Assembly: GCA_963739095.1 (NCBI GenBank)
Contig: CAVTZF010000020.1
Coordinates: 62,001 to 126,000, forward strand
Reading direction: 5' to 3'
Source: JACVRW01 sp963739095
GTDB lineage: Bacteria; Actinomycetota; Thermoleophilia; Solirubrobacterales; Thermoleophilaceae
DNA length: 64,000 bases
Under the pieces are notes generated by a model. That model saw nothing but the letters and a program-made list of their open reading frames with translations. It ran no database searches and had not been told where the DNA came from. The position numbers were made by a program, and so were the translations under genes. Below, piece by piece: positions 59,895 to 64,000 of the stretch. The first letter of the stretch is position 1. Every line of letters begins with the position of its first letter.

Positions 59895-60548
59895 ATGCAC
59901 TCGTCGCAAGAGCTGCGGAGCGACTCGTTCGAGATCAGCGTCGGCGGCCGCCGGGGCGCGCTGGCCGACCTCTTCGAGGGCTTCTCGGAAGATGACCGGC
60001 TCGGCGTGATCGTGCGCCGGCCGTGCGGCGCCGTGGGGGCGAGCGCGCTCATCTGCGCGACGATCACGGCCTTCTACGACTTCCAGCGCGCCCGCGCGGA
60101 CGACTTCTTCATCTACCCCGAGTACTACCTCTTTCATGTGGGCGGTCCGCTCGGCGACCACGCGCTGCTCGACGTCTTCCCGCGGCGCAAGGAGCCCGTC
60201 GTCGCCGATGAGCCGGAGGCGCTGCTCGAGGCGGTCAACGAGCGGGCCATCACGCGCCTCGTGGTCGAGGACGGCGAGCCCGGCGAGCCCGAGCTCGACC
60301 GCGCCGAGCTGGCCAGCGCGCACGGGCGGCTCGCCAGCTGCCTCGCCTACTCGGCCGCGGGCCGGGTGGCGGACGCCGACGTCCGGATTGCGGGCAACGA
60401 CGTCACCGAGGGCTACGTCGAGGCGATTCTCGACTCGGCGGAGCTCCGCGCCGAGGTCGCCGCGCGCCGCGCCGAGCTACTCGAGGACGGCCGCCCGGTC
60501 GAGACGTACCGGCGCGTCGGCATCGACGAGGCGCTCGCGCTGCTGTGA
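59895..60548 (+). CDS. Unknown protein in the betaine regulon
   Basis: A 217-residue acidic protein I do not recognise. It has no signal peptide or membrane helix. Notable segments are ISVGGRRGALADLFEGF, IVRRPCGAVGASALICATIT and FFIYPEYYLFHVGGPLGDHA, an aromatic-rich stretch that could line a pocket; two cysteines lie about ten residues apart. The C-terminal half looks helical and Ala/Glu/Arg-rich. The ATG follows the operator by 7 bases, so the mRNA is probably near-leaderless. Control by the same palindrome as the demethylation enzymes suggests a role in amine or folate one-carbon handling. Confidence 0.75.
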   Translation: MHSSQELRSDSFEISVGGRRGALADLFEGFSEDDRLGVIVRRPCGAVGASALICATITAFYDFQRARADDFFIYPEYYLFHVGGPLGDHALLDVFPRRKEPVVADEPEALLEAVNERAITRLVVEDGEPGEPELDRAELASAHGRLASCLAYSAAGRVADADVRIAGNDVTEGYVEAILDSAELRAEVAARRAELLEDGRPVETYRRVGIDEALALL

Positions 60549-60583
60549 CGACCGCATCCGCGCGGACTGGCCGGCAGGCCGGG

Positions 60584-60615
60584 TTGACCCTCCGCGACGA
60601 GAACTGATATATCAG
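60584..60615 (+). promoter_or_regulatory. Promoter with overlapping CTGATATATCAG operator, site 5
   Basis: TTGACC (60584-60589), a 17-base spacer and ATATAT (60607-60612) form a good promoter reading toward the methyltransferase gene. The palindrome CTGATATATCAG (60604-60615) lies exactly on the -10 box, the clearest sign among the five sites that the bound protein is a repressor. Confidence 0.72.
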
Positions 60616-60650
60616 CCCGACAGGGCCGAGGGACACGAGGAGGTACGACA

Positions 60651-61862
60651 TTGGCACAGGTGAACGAGAACCCCGGGATCCTGCTCTACCCGCGGATCAA
60701 GAAGTCGCCGTACTTCTACGCGTCGCGCCGCCACGGCGTGCAGCTCTACAGCACTTACAACCACCACTACCACCCGCGCCACTACGGCGACCCTGTCGAG
60801 GAGTACTGGCATCTACTCAACGGCGTGACCCTCTGGGACGTCGGGGGCGCCGAGCGGCAAATCGAGATCAGCGGCCCGGACGCCTTCGACTTCACCAACC
60901 TGATCGTTGCGCGCGACCTCAACAAGTGCGCGGTCGGGCAGTGCAAGTACGTGTTCAACACGCTTCCGGACGGCGGCATCATCAACGACCCGGTGCTCCT
61001 GCGGGTCGAGGAGAACCGCTTCTGGCTCTCGCTGGCCGACAGTGACGTCGAGCTGTGGGCGCGGGGCGTCGCCCACGGCAGCAACCACGACGTGACCATC
61101 AAGGAGATCGACGTGGGGCCGCTGCAGGTCCAGGGGCCGAAGTCCAAGGACGTGATGGTCGACCTGTTCGGGGACTCGATCCTCGAGATCCCCTACTACT
61201 ACCTGCGGGCGTACGAGCTCGACGGGATGAACGTGCTCGTCTCCAGGACCGGCTACACGTCGGAGCTCGGCTACGAGATCTACCTCTACGAGGCAAGCAA
61301 GAACGGGGTCAAGCTGTGGGACGCGGTCCTCGAGGCGGGCAAGCCCCACGACCTCGAGGTCATCGGCCCCTGCCACATCCGCCGCATCGAGGGCGGCATC
61401 CTCGCGCTGGGTTGCGACATGTGGTTCGACACCAACCCCTACGAGGTCGGCTACGGCTACGACTGGATGGTCGATCTCGAGCAGGGCGCGGACTTCATCG
61501 GCAAGGACGCCTTGCACCAGATCAAGCTCGAGGGCCCCAAGCGCCAGCTCGTGGGGGTCGAGATCGAGGGCGCAGGTCTCGGGTCGTTCAACGACGGCGC
61601 GATGATCGACGTCTTCCCCGTCCATCTGAACGGCAGCCGCATCGGCGAGGTCACCTCGGCCTGCTGGTCGCCGAAGCTCGAGAAGAACATCGGCTTCGCG
61701 ATGGTGCCGACCGAACACTCCGAGCTCGGCACGGAGGTCGAGATCGAGAAGCCGAACGAGACCGTCAGCGCCGTGGTCGTGCCCAAGCCGTTCGTCGATC
61801 CCGAGAAGGAGACTCCCAAGCAGGAGTTGACCGCGGCCGCCGGTTCGGGAGAATCGTCTTGA
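60651..61862 (+). CDS. DmdA/GcvT-like tetrahydrofolate-dependent methyltransferase, candidate glycine betaine demethylase
   Basis: A 403-residue aminomethyltransferase-fold protein closest in style to DMSP demethylase DmdA: GGAERQIEISGPDA, GQCKYVF, GGIINDPVLLRVEENRFWL, SLADSDVELW, LQVQGPKSKDVM and SRTGYTSELGYEIYL. DmdA moves a methyl group from a sulfonium compound to tetrahydrofolate. Here all neighbours handle choline, betaine and dimethylglycine, so betaine is a plausible methyl donor. DMSP remains the alternative. The TTG start at 60651 is set by GAGGAGG seven bases upstream. Confidence 0.82.
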   Translation: MAQVNENPGILLYPRIKKSPYFYASRRHGVQLYSTYNHHYHPRHYGDPVEEYWHLLNGVTLWDVGGAERQIEISGPDAFDFTNLIVARDLNKCAVGQCKYVFNTLPDGGIINDPVLLRVEENRFWLSLADSDVELWARGVAHGSNHDVTIKEIDVGPLQVQGPKSKDVMVDLFGDSILEIPYYYLRAYELDGMNVLVSRTGYTSELGYEIYLYEASKNGVKLWDAVLEAGKPHDLEVIGPCHIRRIEGGILALGCDMWFDTNPYEVGYGYDWMVDLEQGADFIGKDALHQIKLEGPKRQLVGVEIEGAGLGSFNDGAMIDVFPVHLNGSRIGEVTSACWSPKLEKNIGFAMVPTEHSELGTEVEIEKPNETVSAVVVPKPFVDPEKETPKQELTAAAGSGESS

Positions 61863-61902
61863 CCTACCTCACATAAAGCCTGGCGACAGGAAGGACTCCG
61901 GT

Positions 61903-63630
61903 ATGTCCACGCAGTACGACTTCGTGATCGTCGGCGGTGGATCCGCCGGATGTGCCATGGCCAACCGGCTCTCCGCCGACCCTTCCAACAGCGTGCTGGT
62001 CCTGGAGGCGGGCCGTCCCGACTGGTCCTGGGACGTCTTCATCCACATGCCGGCGGCGCTCGCCTTCCCGATCGGCAGCCGCTTCTACGACTGGCGCTAC
62101 GAGTCTGAGCCCGAGCCCTACATGGGCGGCCGCAGGGTGTTCCACGCGCGCGGCAAGGTGCTCGGCGGCTCGAGCTCGATCAACGGGATGATCTTCCAGC
62201 GCGGCAACCCGATGGACTACGAGCGCTGGGCCTCGGGCGACGGCATGGAGACGTGGGACTACCACCACTGCCTGCCGTACTTCAAGCGCATGGAGAACTG
62301 CCTGGCGGCGAGCGCGGACGACCCGTGGCGGGGCCACGACGGGCCGCTCGTCCTGGAGCGAGGGCCCGCGCGCGGGCCGCTCTTCGACGCCTTCTTCGCG
62401 GCGGTCCAGCAGGCGGGCTACCCGCTGACGGACGACGTCAACGGCTACAAGCAAGAGGGCTTCGCGATGTTCGACCGCAACGTGCACAACGGCCGGCGCC
62501 TGTCCGCGGCGCGCGCCTACCTGCACCCCGTGCTCGGCCGCCCGAACCTGAAGGTCGAGACGATGGCGCTCGCCACCCGCATCATCTTCGAGGGCGGCAG
62601 GGCGGTCGGGGTCGAGTACTCGCGCGGCCGGCGCTCGCACCAGGCGCGCGGCGGCGAGGTCATCCTCTGCGGCGGCGCCATCAACACTCCGCAGCTGATG
62701 CAGATCTCGGGCGTCGGCGCGCCCGACCACCTGCGCTCGATCGGGGTCAAGGTGGAGCACGAGCTGCCGGGCGTCGGCGAGAACATGCAGGACCACCTCG
62801 AGGTGTACGTGCAGCACACCTCGAAGCAGCCGATTTCGATGGCGCCCTATTTCAAGATGAAGAACCGGCCCAAGGTGGGCGCCGAGTGGATCCTGCGCAA
62901 GTCGGGCCCCGGCGCCACGAACCACTTCGAGGCCGGCGGCTTCATCCGTAGCAACGAGGAGGTGGAGTGGCCGAACCTCATGTACCACTTCCTGCCGATC
63001 GCGATCCGCTACGACGGCACCGTCCCGGAGGGCGGCGGCGGGCACGGCTACCAGGTGCACGTCGGGCCGATGTACTCGGATGTGCGCGGCAACTGCCGTG
63101 CCGTCTCGAGTGACCCACGCAAGCACCCGGCGCTCCGCTTCAACTACCTCTCCACCGGCAACGACCGGCGCGAGTGGATCGAGGCGCTCCAGGCGACGCG
63201 CAAGATCCTCTCCCAGGCCGCCTGGGACGGGATCGACGGGGGCGAGCTCTCGCCCGGGCCCGAGGTCGAGACCGACGAGGAGATCCTCGACTGGGTGGCC
63301 AAGGACGCCGAGACGGCGCTGCACCCGTCCTGCACCTGCCGCATGGGCACGGACGACATGGCGGTCACGGAGCCGACCTCCTTGCGCGTGCACGGCGTGG
63401 ATGGCCTGCGGGTTGTCGACGCCTCGGTGTTCCCGTACGTCACGAACGGCAACATCTACGCGCCGGTGATGATGACCGCGGAGAAGGCGGCCGACATGGT
63501 CCTCGGCAACACGCCGCTGCCGCCGCAGATGACCGAGTACTACCGCCACAAGGTGGCGCAGCCCGCGGCTGCCGCGGCCACCGACGGCGCGGGGGCCGAG
63601 ACCCCGGAGGAGGCGGAGGCACCGTCGTAG
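61903..63630 (+). CDS. betA: Choline dehydrogenase-like GMC oxidoreductase
   Basis: A 575-residue GMC flavoprotein. It opens with FVIVGGGSAGCAMANRL (FAD), has the GMC signature KVLGGSSSINGMIFQRG, CGGAINTPQLMQISGVG, and the C-terminal active site HPSCTCRMG and PYVTNGNIYAP. It oxidises choline to betaine aldehyde and possibly further. It follows the DmdA-like gene by 40 bases on the same strand, probably in the same operon. The last 30 residues are an Ala/Glu-rich tail. Confidence 0.87.
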   Translation: MSTQYDFVIVGGGSAGCAMANRLSADPSNSVLVLEAGRPDWSWDVFIHMPAALAFPIGSRFYDWRYESEPEPYMGGRRVFHARGKVLGGSSSINGMIFQRGNPMDYERWASGDGMETWDYHHCLPYFKRMENCLAASADDPWRGHDGPLVLERGPARGPLFDAFFAAVQQAGYPLTDDVNGYKQEGFAMFDRNVHNGRRLSAARAYLHPVLGRPNLKVETMALATRIIFEGGRAVGVEYSRGRRSHQARGGEVILCGGAINTPQLMQISGVGAPDHLRSIGVKVEHELPGVGENMQDHLEVYVQHTSKQPISMAPYFKMKNRPKVGAEWILRKSGPGATNHFEAGGFIRSNEEVEWPNLMYHFLPIAIRYDGTVPEGGGGHGYQVHVGPMYSDVRGNCRAVSSDPRKHPALRFNYLSTGNDRREWIEALQATRKILSQAAWDGIDGGELSPGPEVETDEEILDWVAKDAETALHPSCTCRMGTDDMAVTEPTSLRVHGVDGLRVVDASVFPYVTNGNIYAPVMMTAEKAADMVLGNTPLPPQMTEYYRHKVAQPAAAAATDGAGAETPEEAEAPS

Positions 63631-64000
63631 AAGAGGCGGTCGCCTTCGTCCTGGCGGCGACCGACCAGCACCGGACGCGCGCCGGGGCGCTGCTCGAGGC
63701 CCATCCCGAGGTCGAGGGCGACGCCTGGGCGGGGCTCGTGCTCGGCCGCGGCTGGACGGGCGACCCGAACGAGCCGGGCGGCCCGCGCGCATGGGCGCCG
63801 CTGCTCTACGTGACGCACTCGTGCTTCGCCGACGCCGGGCTCGCGCGTGAGCTGCTCGAGCGCGGGGCCGATCCGAACGCGTTCTTCGTCAACGAGTACG
63901 GTCGGATGTCCGCGCTCTACGGCGCGGCCGGTCGCCTGCACGACCCTGAGCTCACAAGGCTGCTGCTCGAGGCCGGCGCCAATCCCGACGACGGCGAGTC
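63627..64000 (+). CDS. Ankyrin-repeat protein, N-terminal part (cut by window edge)
   Basis: An open frame running off the window, overlapping the last bases of betA. It contains ARELLERGADPNAFF and TRLLLEAGANPDD, the LLxxGAxPN signature of ankyrin repeats, after an N-terminal helical stretch. The start is unclear: no ATG/GTG/TTG is seen in frame near the beginning, so the true start may be a rare codon or lie within betA. Role in protein-protein contact only. Confidence 0.65.

Overview
The window is a very GC-rich (roughly 70%), gene-dense bacterial chromosome segment. The most likely source is an actinobacterium of the class Thermoleophilia (Solirubrobacterales or relatives). The signs are a SnoaL-like protein opening MSQENVEI, many ATGA/GTGA stop-start overlaps, frequent GTG/TTG starts, a DtxR/IdeR-type iron box and an ECF41 sigma factor paired with an epimerase. 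This placement is inference from protein style, not from a marker gene. No rRNA, tRNA, CRISPR array or intact transposase was seen.

Layout. 1-11.1 kb holds mixed metabolic genes: the end of a flavin monooxygenase, two metallo-beta-lactamase-fold proteins (the first behind a MerR-type promoter), a secreted TAP-like hydrolase, an ArsR/SRPBCC pair, YceI, an AraC regulator, an esterase, a glycosyltransferase, DUF2461, a cupin, an epoxide hydrolase and a SnoaL protein. 11.1-14.3 kb is a two-component system divergent from a secreted six-repeat protein, with a 26-bp-arm palindrome at the kinase 3' end. 14.3-18 kb is an iron-uptake operon (lipoprotein plus FTR1 permease) behind an iron box. 18.2-18.9 kb is a frameshifted serine protease. 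18.9-31.4 kb is a LacI-controlled myo-inositol operon: iolE, a sugar ABC importer, two Gfo/Idh dehydrogenases, iolC, iolD, iolB and mmsA. 31.4-33.3 kb is an ECF41 sigma/epimerase pair with its predicted target promoter. 33.4-41.9 kb holds a Rho-N-like basic protein, HAD and SGNH hydrolases, two tandem 240-bp structured repeats, a quinone oxidoreductase, two divergent sulfatase-family genes, an asparaginase, a GFA protein and an HD protein.

41.9-63.6 kb is a choline/glycine-betaine utilisation island: an OpuA-type betaine ABC importer, a betaine-aldehyde-type dehydrogenase with an APC permease, a cNMP/CBS/nucleotidyltransferase with a DnaQ-like exonuclease, a GntR regulator, a MetF-like reductase, a dimethylglycine-dehydrogenase module (FAD/GcvT enzyme, its own EtfAB, a membrane FeS oxidoreductase), an unknown protein, a DmdA/GcvT-like methyltransferase and a choline dehydrogenase. 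Five copies of the palindrome TGATATATCA sit in five promoter regions of this island and nowhere else I could see in the window. They probably form a regulon of the resident GntR protein.

The most interesting proposal is that the DmdA-like protein and the MetF-like protein form an aerobic, tetrahydrofolate-dependent first demethylation of glycine betaine. The methyl group would pass to folate, be oxidised by MetF, and the chain would continue through dimethylglycine to sarcosine/glycine with electrons leaving through EtfAB and the FeS protein. Other notable items are a probable AUA start codon on the FeS gene, a sulfatase homologue with Thr in place of the catalytic Cys, an 18-codon epimerase remnant wedged between two iol genes, and a repeat family with three structured copies.
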